64,000 nucleotides of DNA from JAFTYO01 sp045644765 (GTDB lineage Bacteria; Pseudomonadota; Alphaproteobacteria; RF32; CAG-239). The position numbers were made by a program, and so were the translations under genes. The stretch is taken from NCBI GenBank assembly GCA_045644765.1, contig JAZRHM010000009.1:1-64000 (forward strand). The letters are read 5' to 3'. Below, in pieces: positions 53,827 to 62,349 of the stretch (positions within the stretch are counted from its first letter, which is position 1; each line of letters begins with the position of its first letter). The notes below the pieces were generated by a model. The model did no database searches. It had not been told where the DNA came from and was given only the letters and a program-made list of their open reading frames with translations.

Positions 53827-53855
53827 ATTATAATGTCTAGACATTACCATGTTAA
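53827..53855 (-). promoter_or_regulatory. Near-consensus promoter with palindromic operator before virB7
   Basis: On the minus strand, TTAACA (53850-53855), a 17-bp spacer and a perfect TATAAT (53827-53832). A 14-bp perfect palindrome AATGTCTAGACATT (53832-53845) fills the spacer, a typical repressor position. The transcript would start near 53820, about 10 nt before the virB7 ATG. Confidence 0.6.
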
Positions 53856-53941
53856 ACTCTTTATTTTTAAAAGTCTAACATGAAGCTAAGCAATCCCCAA
53901 CTTATCAACAAGTTCGGAATCGTTTTATGGTATCATAAAAC
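53848..53941 (-). other. Two inverted repeats in the virB8-2/virB7 gap
   Basis: CATGTTA/TAACATG (53848-53882) overlaps the -35 box, and GTTTTATG/CATAAAAC with a GTAT loop (53922-53941) lies 17 bp after the virB8-2 stop. Neither is followed by a clear T tract, so they may be processing or weak termination structures. Confidence 0.4.
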
Positions 53942-53958
53942 AAAAAGATTAAAATAAA

Positions 53959-54717
53959 TTAAAGAATTTCAACTTTTACTTGATTATATCGAATAACAGT
54001 AAATCCCAACGGATTCATTAAACGCTTTGACATAAACATGCGTTCAGGAACAAACACTGCTTGAAGAGATGCTGTCCAATATGTAGTTCTCAGTATCATT
54101 TCACCGGTAGTTTCGTTTCGAACAGTTGGAGACAACTCATAAGTTTTAAAATCAATTTTCCATACCGGACTTCTTTCTCCACCAGTTTTACCAACAGAAA
54201 TAATCTCCACATCCCTTGATATTCTTTCTTTCATAATTTCTAGGAGTTCTTTATCAATTTTTTTAGAAAAATCATCAAAAACATCATTTGATGACAGATA
54301 ATTTACCATTCCGCCACCAAACCATCTACTTTGCATTTCCCTTTCATCTTCCACAATAGTGTTACGGAGTATAACATATTGGCGAATAAACAATTCCATC
54401 ATCTGTCTGGACGATGGCATATTCGGCGATATAGCTTCATACCTTACCATTTCATCTGAATTAGACTGTCTTATAATCAAAAAAGGTTCTATTTGAACTT
54501 CCGGTGCTAACTTAAACAGCACCAAAGAAGCGCTTGCAAAAAATGTCAAAGAAAGAATAGCTAATAATATTACGAACCTTGATAACCAGCAATAATACTG
54601 TTCTCTAACAGAATTCACAGGTGCGCCCACATCCGTAACATAGTTCATTTGTGGCGGCACGCTCTGTCCTGATGTTATAGCTAACCTTTCATTTGTAGAA
54701 CCTAATTGATTAGTCAT
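53959..54717 (-). CDS. VirB8-type inner-membrane T4SS protein, copy 2
   Basis: 252 residues. The ATG at 54717 is chosen for GGGGAAGAA before it; an ATG at 54747 would overlap the upstream gene. One membrane helix (about 45-67, FVILLAILSLTFFASASLVLF), then a VirB8 periplasmic domain: VQIEPFLIIRQ, LFIRQYVILRNTI, TYWTASLQAVFVPE and NPLGFTVIRYN. The conserved end motif places it in the family. It precedes the VirB7-like gene, so the order is B8-2, B7, B8-1, B9. Two VirB8 forms are also typical of Rickettsiales. Confidence 0.88.
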   Translation of the reverse strand: MTNQLGSTNERLAITSGQSVPPQMNYVTDVGAPVNSVREQYYCWLSRFVILLAILSLTFFASASLVLFKLAPEVQIEPFLIIRQSNSDEMVRYEAISPNMPSSRQMMELFIRQYVILRNTIVEDEREMQSRWFGGGMVNYLSSNDVFDDFSKKIDKELLEIMKERISRDVEIISVGKTGGERSPVWKIDFKTYELSPTVRNETTGEMILRTTYWTASLQAVFVPERMFMSKRLMNPLGFTVIRYNQVKVEIL

Positions 54718-54731
54718 TTCTTCCCCGTTTA

Positions 54732-57700
54732 CTAGTAAACTGCACAATACGGTGCCATAAATCCATCAGATTTTTCGTTATAAGATTTTTCAACTTCTTT
54801 ATCATAACCTTTCATTGCATCTTTATCAGTCTGAGCTCTTACCAACTCTTTCATAAGAGAATCAACACTGACAGACTCTGATAAACTAATCTGCTCTTGA
54901 CTATCAAGCTTAAGCAACAATAAAGTATTATTCAGTTGTTCTATTTTTTCTTGTAAAAGTTCGTTTTTACCTTTTATTCCTTTTAATTTTTTATCAGCCT
55001 CTTTAACTCTGTTATCTTTTTCTACGTTCATTACTTTAACAATTTCCGCATAAGTAACTATATCTGATAAATCAAAATCAGGCTTTGGTGTATAGTTAAA
55101 TTTAGCAAATTCTTCTTTAAGAGAGCTTCTGGCTTTTTCAACTTTTACACTCAGTTGTTCTAAACCTTTTTGGTACTCCAACTCTTGTTCAACAAATTTT
55201 AAATAATCTCCGAATTGGTTTCTATCCAGCATAACTTTATCGCTTTTATCTTTAGCTTCTTTATCATACTTATCATCTAGATTATCAAGATATTCCATAA
55301 TTTCTTTAATATCTTTATTAAAAGTAAAACCTAAAGGCGACATCTGACCAAATAATGATAATTCGCTCATGTTTACATTACGTAAAGAAGACTTTTCCCT
55401 AATACGTATTTCAACGCCATCTAAAGTTGTAAATGTTTTCTTGACACCTTTATCATCAAGAGATTTAATATGTCTACACTTAGGATAATTATAATCATAT
55501 ACCAGAGCATAATTTCCCTTATAAACATCTATCCCTCTTCCATCAAAAGAACAAGGATACATACCACCCTTCATGAGTTCATCTATTTTACTGATTTGAC
55601 CAACTTTTATACCCAAATCATTTAACATCTTTCCTGTTTCTTCCGCTTTAGCTATTGTATCACCATCTTTATCAATTAAAACTGCAGATGACATATCTTG
55701 TTCAAAAAGAGGAATAAGCGGAACATCTTTTTCAACAAAACCTTTTTCGCCTAGCAAAACATACCATATCGGCGGAACCAAATCCAACGTTACCTGTACA
55801 CCTTCGGCATCCGTAACACTGCCGATTTTTCTATCAACAAATGAGGATTTTGACATAATCAAATCTTCATTTATATTCATATTATCAAAATCAACACCAT
55901 CAAGATGTACAATTTCTCTTAACGGAGGAGTATATGACGGCGAAATTTTCTTTGGAATTGTCGTATCTTTCTCATTCGGAGTAATAGCAACATAATATTC
56001 AGTGTCTTTTTTGTAACATATATTGTTATTACAGAATACATCAAATAACGCTTCTGATAACATATTAGCGACAACTTTTTCCATTGCTGAAACATTTATA
56101 TATCCTTTAAGTAAAGATACAAAATCGGATAAATCAACCGAAAAATTCTCAACTTCACTCATTGCTCGTTTATGTATATTGACAATCTTAAAATACTTTT
56201 CGGTGTCGAAACGCTCATCATTCATGTCCAAGATATCATTATACGCGCCTTTAACAGCTTTGAGAGCTCTTTCTTTAACAAGTTGTTCTACAGTGCTTAC
56301 GATGTTAATAATCTCAGAAAATATAGCAGCTTTAGTACCTGGAACATTATCTGATACAAGCGAACTTAATTTAGGAGCCTTAACCGTTTTTAGTTCCTCA
56401 TACGCTTCTGTTAATTTTTTCTCCTTTTGATACTGAAATTCAGCCACTTTTTTAGTATATGCCGCTTTTAATGCTGCTGATGTTGTATCACATAATTTAA
56501 GCTTTGATTTCAATTCATCAATTTCACTTCTCAAACCATCAACTTTTGCTAAGGCTACTTTAAGATTGCTATTTGCAATTGCAATAGCTTTTATAGAATC
56601 TGCTATAGATTTTTCAGAAGATTGTTCCATTCCTTGCGAATTTACGTGTTGTGATTTTGCTGATCTAGTAGCAGAAGTTTCCAACAACAACTTATCGGCT
56701 TTTACGTTGTTTTCTAAATTTGATTTTTCTTCTTTTACTTCATTATATTTTTTCTTTGCTTCATTAAGCTCTTTGCTCTTAGCATCTAACTCTTTATACA
56801 GCTCTTCCTTTAGCTTATTTTGTTTTTCTAATGCTTTATCCAAATTTGCACTTGTTACAGAAAATATAGCATCCCAAGATTGCTGAATTTTTTCTAAGCT
56901 ATTTATACTGGGCGAAGAAGAAGATCCAAGTTTTTTCCTAAGAGCATCAAAACCTATTTTGTTATATTCCAAAACTTTTTCAAACAAAACGCCTCGCATC
57001 TTAGGGCCTTCATAATCCTCCGCTTCTTTTTCTTCTTCGGTTTCTTCGACATAAAGCATATCGCTTATTTTTGCAGCCGCAGCTATTGCCACATCACGTA
57101 AATCTATACTTTTAATAAATATTTCCATATTATCATACTTGCCTTCCAAATATTTTGCATAGAAATATTTTTCATCATTCCATAACGGATACTTATTTTT
57201 TAAAGGACCATATACAGAACCTTTATCTTCAGCCATTTCAGCTCCAAGTTTTTTTGCAGTCAACGCCCCAAGCTGCCACGCTAAAATATCTCTTTCGCGA
57301 GTAGTTTCCTGCATTTTTTCTTCCTCACTAGGAGATAAAACAGAATCATTTAACCCTTGCTCATCAGCAGCAATTCCTTGAGCCTCAACCTCTTCCATAT
57401 CCTCTAATTTTGATATTTCAGGAACACCTGAGATTTCATTATCATTTACCTGAGGAGATAATTCATCAGTTGAAGCCTCTAGTGTTTTTTCAACTTTTGC
57501 AACTTGATAAGCAGACAATAGCCAACCTGATAATCCTCCTCGACGCTCATATCTGTTAATACCAAATACGCTACAAATTTTAGATTTATCATTCGAGCAC
57601 AAATGGTCTCCCTCAGTAACATTTCGTAGATTTTCTTTAGTTACCTCTATACCTTCATCACAGAATATTTCTAAACCGGTCGTATAATTACAACCCTTAC

Positions 57701-58964
57701 CTAGCCAAGCGCTATAAGGATCTTTATAATAGCGCCCAAGGTGAGCTACAACGCAATCCTCTGAAACTTTTAATCTTTTTATAACTTCTTTATGGAGGGC
57801 TTTCATACGATTATATTCTACAAACGACTCTCTAAAATTATCTAGTTGTTGTAGCAAATTATGAATTTCCATTGCTTCATTAAGAGTAAATGAAATAGGA
57901 TTTAAGGCTTGTAAATCTTCAAATTTATCAGCAGAACCCTTAAAAGCAGATTGTGCCGTTCTTGATTTAACAGATACTATATTTCCTGCTGCTTCTTTAA
58001 TTTTGCTTAAATCCACTTTCTTAAGCAAAGAAGATAATCCTCCTTGTTGTGCATAAGCAGACGATAATGTCATATCAAAATTTAACGAAGCTTCTTGTTC
58101 TTCAACATTTGCTTCCTTCGGTTTTATACCTTTTCTTAATGCTTGCGCCGCCTCATATTGAGCATCAAGAGCACTTAATTCATCAGTTATTCTTAAGATA
58201 GAATCGTAAATTTTCACTACCTTATAATAATTCACCCATGATCCTAATTCATCATTTGCATCACCTGTTTCCCCACTTATTTCCGGTTTAGCTTCAACTG
58301 TTGTACCCATGACATACTTATCACTCATACCATCAATTTCTTTTTGTAAAACATCCATACGATCATCCATCTCTCGAGCAGTGATATACAGCTCAATCAT
58401 AGCATCATTGCTAAATTCAACCGCTTTGTTTGCATATGCATTTTTTACACCTTCCTGATCTTCCGGATATTTTTTCAATATTTCTTCAGGATATTGACCA
58501 AATAAAACTTCAAAAGCTTCAACTATAGAATCTTCACTACTTATATCAGCAACTTCACATTCTTGAATTTCTCTTGTTGTTGCAATAGTTGAATCTCCTT
58601 TTTTCTTACCATGCAACATGCCTGTAACATTATTAACCTTGTCTCCGACAAAATTACCAACTTTATCTTTGAATCCAGCTATTTTTTCTTCAAAATTTCC
58701 CTTAACATCATCTATTTTACTTTCAATATCGGCTTTGGTCTTTTTTATCTTATCTAATACATCTGTTACTTTTTGTTGTGCTTTTTCCATACCGCTGACA
58801 GCGACATTGCCTCCACCTTCAACTCCACCAGAGACATCTGCCACACCATCAAAAGATATACTCCAAGGCATCGGAGGTAACAAAAAAGCATTTGCACCGT
58901 TAATCATTGCAAACGTACACGCTATTACAGCTAAACATTTTTTTATATATAAACGCTTTTCCAT
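54732..58964 (-). CDS. Giant exported coiled-coil protein, 1410 residues
   Basis: A signal peptide (IKKCLAVIACTFAMINGANA) and then long heptad-rich helices throughout (QKVTDVLDKIKKTKADIESKI; KLKEELYKELDAKSKELNEA), with no further membrane segment. A Cys-rich stretch lies about residues 425-500 (SEDCVVAHLGRYYKD, KGCNYTTG, DHLCSNDKSKICSVFG), likely disulfide-bonded. An internal SSAYAQQGGLSSLLKK (near 315) resembles the start of a mature exported protein, perhaps an old fusion. AGGAGG precedes the ATG. It lies between the 402-residue gene and virB8-2, in the virB5-virB6 position. It is not VirB6, which is polytopic. Confidence 0.75.
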   Translation of the reverse strand: MEKRLYIKKCLAVIACTFAMINGANAFLLPPMPWSISFDGVADVSGGVEGGGNVAVSGMEKAQQKVTDVLDKIKKTKADIESKIDDVKGNFEEKIAGFKDKVGNFVGDKVNNVTGMLHGKKKGDSTIATTREIQECEVADISSEDSIVEAFEVLFGQYPEEILKKYPEDQEGVKNAYANKAVEFSNDAMIELYITAREMDDRMDVLQKEIDGMSDKYVMGTTVEAKPEISGETGDANDELGSWVNYYKVVKIYDSILRITDELSALDAQYEAAQALRKGIKPKEANVEEQEASLNFDMTLSSAYAQQGGLSSLLKKVDLSKIKEAAGNIVSVKSRTAQSAFKGSADKFEDLQALNPISFTLNEAMEIHNLLQQLDNFRESFVEYNRMKALHKEVIKRLKVSEDCVVAHLGRYYKDPYSAWLGKGCNYTTGLEIFCDEGIEVTKENLRNVTEGDHLCSNDKSKICSVFGINRYERRGGLSGWLLSAYQVAKVEKTLEASTDELSPQVNDNEISGVPEISKLEDMEEVEAQGIAADEQGLNDSVLSPSEEEKMQETTRERDILAWQLGALTAKKLGAEMAEDKGSVYGPLKNKYPLWNDEKYFYAKYLEGKYDNMEIFIKSIDLRDVAIAAAAKISDMLYVEETEEEKEAEDYEGPKMRGVLFEKVLEYNKIGFDALRKKLGSSSSPSINSLEKIQQSWDAIFSVTSANLDKALEKQNKLKEELYKELDAKSKELNEAKKKYNEVKEEKSNLENNVKADKLLLETSATRSAKSQHVNSQGMEQSSEKSIADSIKAIAIANSNLKVALAKVDGLRSEIDELKSKLKLCDTTSAALKAAYTKKVAEFQYQKEKKLTEAYEELKTVKAPKLSSLVSDNVPGTKAAIFSEIINIVSTVEQLVKERALKAVKGAYNDILDMNDERFDTEKYFKIVNIHKRAMSEVENFSVDLSDFVSLLKGYINVSAMEKVVANMLSEALFDVFCNNNICYKKDTEYYVAITPNEKDTTIPKKISPSYTPPLREIVHLDGVDFDNMNINEDLIMSKSSFVDRKIGSVTDAEGVQVTLDLVPPIWYVLLGEKGFVEKDVPLIPLFEQDMSSAVLIDKDGDTIAKAEETGKMLNDLGIKVGQISKIDELMKGGMYPCSFDGRGIDVYKGNYALVYDYNYPKCRHIKSLDDKGVKKTFTTLDGVEIRIREKSSLRNVNMSELSLFGQMSPLGFTFNKDIKEIMEYLDNLDDKYDKEAKDKSDKVMLDRNQFGDYLKFVEQELEYQKGLEQLSVKVEKARSSLKEEFAKFNYTPKPDFDLSDIVTYAEIVKVMNVEKDNRVKEADKKLKGIKGKNELLQEKIEQLNNTLLLLKLDSQEQISLSESVSVDSLMKELVRAQTDKDAMKGYDKEVEKSYNEKSDGFMAPYCAVY

Positions 58965-58980
58965 AATTTCCTCCTTTATT

Positions 58981-60189
58981 TTACTTTACGCCATCCAAGA
59001 AACTTTTTTCGTTTGCATCAGAGGCAACATCATCTTCTGTAAACACATAATTATCCAAATTTAACACAGCCGGATTTTTATCATAATTCTTAAGCTTATA
59101 TCCCTGATTATTCATATTCAAAGCTGTTTTTAATTTCATATTCGCTAAAATCAATTTATTATAATCGTGCAAGAGTTTTGTTTCTTGAATTTTTTGTTCT
59201 ATAGCCATACCTATGGTAGAAACTTGTTGATCTGCCCCCATTATATTATCTTGAATTTTATATGTGTTATCTTCACTTGAATCTGCAGCATTCTTAAACT
59301 TAACAGCTGCCACAAAAGCTTTCGCCATTGCATTAATTAATTCATTCATACGATGTTTTTTCACTCTGGCAACAGGTTCAGCATCTTCTACCTCATCTAC
59401 CAATAAAAAATTATCTTTCAAAATCTTATTATACTGTGCTGTTCGATTTTCCGGAGATTGGGTTAACATTCCCGTAATTGAAGAAGCATCTAAACTTCCA
59501 AACTTATTTTGAGCATTTTTATAAGCATCTTCTAACTTACCGGTAACAGTTTCTTTTGCCGAGCTTAATGCTTGATAACTTACATCTGATTTTAAAATTT
59601 GACTATCAGAACTTTCAATATCGTCCATCTCTTCTTGATAATGTTGAACATGCTTTTTATTTTCATCTATTACAGAATAAAATATACTTTCAGTCTCAGG
59701 GGGGGTGCCATCACTTAACATAGCTTGTAACACATTAATATTCTCTTCTGCTGCTTGTTTTTTTCCGGCAGCTTCTGTATACAAAGCATCTTTTCTGTCA
59801 TGCATTTCGGCATCTAATCCCCTACTTTCATTTTTAAGTTTATTAGGAGTATTTGCTAAATTTTCTTCTGCCTGAGCAAGCTGCTCTTCATATGATGTTG
59901 CGTCTTCATCATCTCCATATCCAGGGATGTGCGATTTTACAGTTTCTACAGCATTTTGGATTTTGAGCTTAGCCTTCTCAAACAAAGCTTTTGCCTCTGT
60001 ACCCTTTTGATAAACCTCTTTTCCCATAGCAGCCACATCTGTTACAACGCCTCCACCTTCACCAAGGTCGCCGACAAAATCCAAAGGAGCTCTTTCTAAA
60101 GCTGATAAAACATCAAGCTTTGGCCCGGCTTTTGTTTCATAAGACAATACAGATAATAAAGCTATAAGTAATACATATTTTTTGTTCAT
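58981..60189 (-). CDS. Exported coiled-coil protein, VirB5-like, 402 residues
   Basis: Signal peptide (KKYVLLIALLSVLSYETKA). The mature part is almost wholly helical (EAKALFEKAKLKIQNAVETV). The C-terminal third (ADQQVSTIGMAIEQKIQETK, LLHDYNKLILANMKL) has the layout of VirB5 minor-pilin helices, but similarity is by pattern only. GGAGGAATAAG precedes the ATG. The gene stands between a 216- and a 1410-residue gene of similar build. A run of seven Cs on the coding strand lies at 59699-59705. Confidence 0.68.
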   Translation of the reverse strand: MNKKYVLLIALLSVLSYETKAGPKLDVLSALERAPLDFVGDLGEGGGVVTDVAAMGKEVYQKGTEAKALFEKAKLKIQNAVETVKSHIPGYGDDEDATSYEEQLAQAEENLANTPNKLKNESRGLDAEMHDRKDALYTEAAGKKQAAEENINVLQAMLSDGTPPETESIFYSVIDENKKHVQHYQEEMDDIESSDSQILKSDVSYQALSSAKETVTGKLEDAYKNAQNKFGSLDASSITGMLTQSPENRTAQYNKILKDNFLLVDEVEDAEPVARVKKHRMNELINAMAKAFVAAVKFKNAADSSEDNTYKIQDNIMGADQQVSTIGMAIEQKIQETKLLHDYNKLILANMKLKTALNMNNQGYKLKNYDKNPAVLNLDNYVFTEDDVASDANEKSFLDGVK

Positions 60190-60193
60190 TGCC

Positions 60194-60844
60194 TTATTCC
60201 TCCGGTTCTTCTTCGTTTTGATATTTTTGAATCTCTATTGTATATTCGAAAGCATGAATATATGCTTGCGTCATTAATATATCATTCCATCTTTTAGAAG
60301 AATTTATCATCTGCTGTGTTGCTGCTTTTTGTGCCGCTGCCAGAGTGCTTAAATCAGGTTCCTCACTTTCTTCTTCTTTCAGTTCCTGTCTTTTCAAAAT
60401 AGACCTTGCAAATAATACGCTCACATTTTTAAACTTTTCTTCATTTACCACTTTATTAAGTTCTTTTTGAGCCGCTATATTATCTTGCATACCTCTCACA
60501 CGACTATACGCCTGCTTGGTCTTCTCAAGGCTCTCATTATCTGTTTGCTCCGGATCATCACCTTCCAACGCATCCATAACAACAGTTTTAAGCACTCCTA
60601 ACGGATCTTCTGCAAAATCTTTTATTTTATTGAAAACATTTTTTATTTTATCTCGTCCGGTATTAATTGCTGCACGCGTCTTATTAACAACATCAGCTGC
60701 ATCATAATACATTTTTTTGCCTTCTTCTACACGAGAAACAACATTTTCTACGACAACATTAATAGGCTCAATATCGGCAACTGCATTTTTACAAAACAAC
60801 ATCGCCAGTAAACTAAGCGCTATACATCTTAACAGTTTTGACAT
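60194..60844 (-). CDS. Exported coiled-coil protein, VirB5-like, 216 residues
   Basis: Signal peptide (LRCIALSLLAMLFCKNAVA). The size is close to classical VirB5 (about 220 residues), helical, with a C-terminal SKRWNDILMTQAYIHAFEYT helix. It follows the 470-residue gene by 14 bp and precedes the 402-residue gene by 4 bp. Of the four exported proteins it is the best size match to VirB5; function is inferred from position and shape. Confidence 0.68.
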   Translation of the reverse strand: MSKLLRCIALSLLAMLFCKNAVADIEPINVVVENVVSRVEEGKKMYYDAADVVNKTRAAINTGRDKIKNVFNKIKDFAEDPLGVLKTVVMDALEGDDPEQTDNESLEKTKQAYSRVRGMQDNIAAQKELNKVVNEEKFKNVSVLFARSILKRQELKEEESEEPDLSTLAAAQKAATQQMINSSKRWNDILMTQAYIHAFEYTIEIQKYQNEEEPEE

Positions 60845-60858
60845 TTTCCCCTCCCTAT

Positions 60859-62271
60859 TTATTCCTCATCATAGTGAGAAGCGTCTATCTGTTCAATTGC
60901 AAGCAAAGTTTCTTGAACAACACGAGATGACATTGAATGCATTAACCTTAATAAAAGCTCTTGATTAGCTTTATTTACTTCACCTACATAAGCAACTTCT
61001 TCTCGTTCATTTGTAAGGGCTGTTGATTTACTTTCCAAATCTTCCGCCACATCAGTTTCAAAAGATGACGCATATTTTTTATCATTTATTGAAGACGACA
61101 AATCAGCCGCAATCTGTTCATGCATCGCTTTTTTATACTCTTCACGGCAAGCAAGCGCCTCTTCTTTTTTAGGATTATGCATACATAAAACCCAAGTTTT
61201 AAAACATTCTTTAACTTTGTCTTCATCTTCGGCATCTTCAAAACTTAAACTGCATTTAGACGCAAAAATATCTGAAAAAACGAACCTTCCGTCATCAGTG
61301 GTTCCACCCTTAAAACTTGATGATAATTGAGCAAAAGAAGAAGAAGATACCAAATTAAAATTAATTTCCGAATCTGCATCACTTGTTTTAAATGTTCTAG
61401 TAGCTTTAGCAGGTGTTGAATTTAATTTAAGATTATTGACCGCGCCACTCTTGGGTGCAACAGCAGAAGGAGCAACACTATTTACAGGAAGCGTTGCAAC
61501 TGTGTTTTTTCCTAAACTTTTTCCAACATTTACATTAGGTAAATCAACCGTAGGATTTTTTAACATTCCGGAATTGTTCTGAACATTATTCACCGCATTG
61601 GAAGGGACAACCAATGGATTAGATCCGGATATATTCTTTGGTTCAACAGATTGTTTTGTTGTAGATTGGGATCCCTTAAAGCTTCTATCGGAAGATGTTG
61701 CAGGTAAATTAATAACTTTATTTACAGTCGTTTCCTTACTTACATCACTTGGCAAATTCATCCCTGTGTCACTTGCTGCAAAATCTTTTGCAGATGCCAC
61801 GTCTTTACTATCGCCCGTCTTTCCTGTAACACCATGAACTGTTTCAACCGCATTTGAAACCTTATCTTTTGTTTGATCTACAACCCCAGTTACGGTATTC
61901 TTTGCGTCTGAAATTTTATCCTTAACACCGGATACACCGCCTTCTATTTTTGATCTTAAATCTTTCAACCTTTCCAGATTTTTAAGTTTTTTAGCTTCTT
62001 TTGTAGCTTTTCTTGCTGCATTAAGAGCCTCATCCTTAAATTTCATTATAGAGCTCACACTATCACCCAAAGCTAACAATTCTTTACCTTGGCTTATGGT
62101 CGATTGTGCTGTAGAAGCATACGATTGCGCACTGGTTATAACACCTTTAATAGTACCGGCAACCTCAGCAATATCAAAAGAAGGGAAACCAAACGAATAA
62201 CACGGAGGTGTCCACAATACTATTCCGAAACACACAGGAATAATATACTTTAATATATCGTTTCTTTTCAT
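60859..62271 (-). CDS. Exported helical protein with low-complexity centre, 470 residues
   Basis: Signal peptide (YIIPVCFGIVLWTPPCYS), an amphipathic helical N-terminus (about 30-150, with GVSGVKDKISDAKNTVTGV-like apolipoprotein-type repeats), a Ser/Asn/Val-rich disordered centre (about 150-300) and a Cys-containing helical C-terminus (ASKCSLSFEDAED, ECFKTWVLCMHN, ALACREEY, then GEVNKANQELLLRLMHSM). The C-terminal helix resembles VirB5-type helices. AAGGAGGTAACC precedes the ATG. It is the first gene after virB4. Confidence 0.68.
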   Translation of the reverse strand: MKRNDILKYIIPVCFGIVLWTPPCYSFGFPSFDIAEVAGTIKGVITSAQSYASTAQSTISQGKELLALGDSVSSIMKFKDEALNAARKATKEAKKLKNLERLKDLRSKIEGGVSGVKDKISDAKNTVTGVVDQTKDKVSNAVETVHGVTGKTGDSKDVASAKDFAASDTGMNLPSDVSKETTVNKVINLPATSSDRSFKGSQSTTKQSVEPKNISGSNPLVVPSNAVNNVQNNSGMLKNPTVDLPNVNVGKSLGKNTVATLPVNSVAPSAVAPKSGAVNNLKLNSTPAKATRTFKTSDADSEINFNLVSSSSFAQLSSSFKGGTTDDGRFVFSDIFASKCSLSFEDAEDEDKVKECFKTWVLCMHNPKKEEALACREEYKKAMHEQIAADLSSSINDKKYASSFETDVAEDLESKSTALTNEREEVAYVGEVNKANQELLLRLMHSMSSRVVQETLLAIEQIDASHYDEE

Positions 62272-62349
62272 GGTTACCTCCTTATTTTATTTTCTCCATA
62301 CAAATATTGTATCACAATTTTTTACTATTTAAAATAATTTTTATTCAAA

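Noticed and set aside
54732..58964. An extended VirB6
   Set aside because: VirB6 has five or more membrane segments; this protein has only a signal peptide followed by coiled coil.
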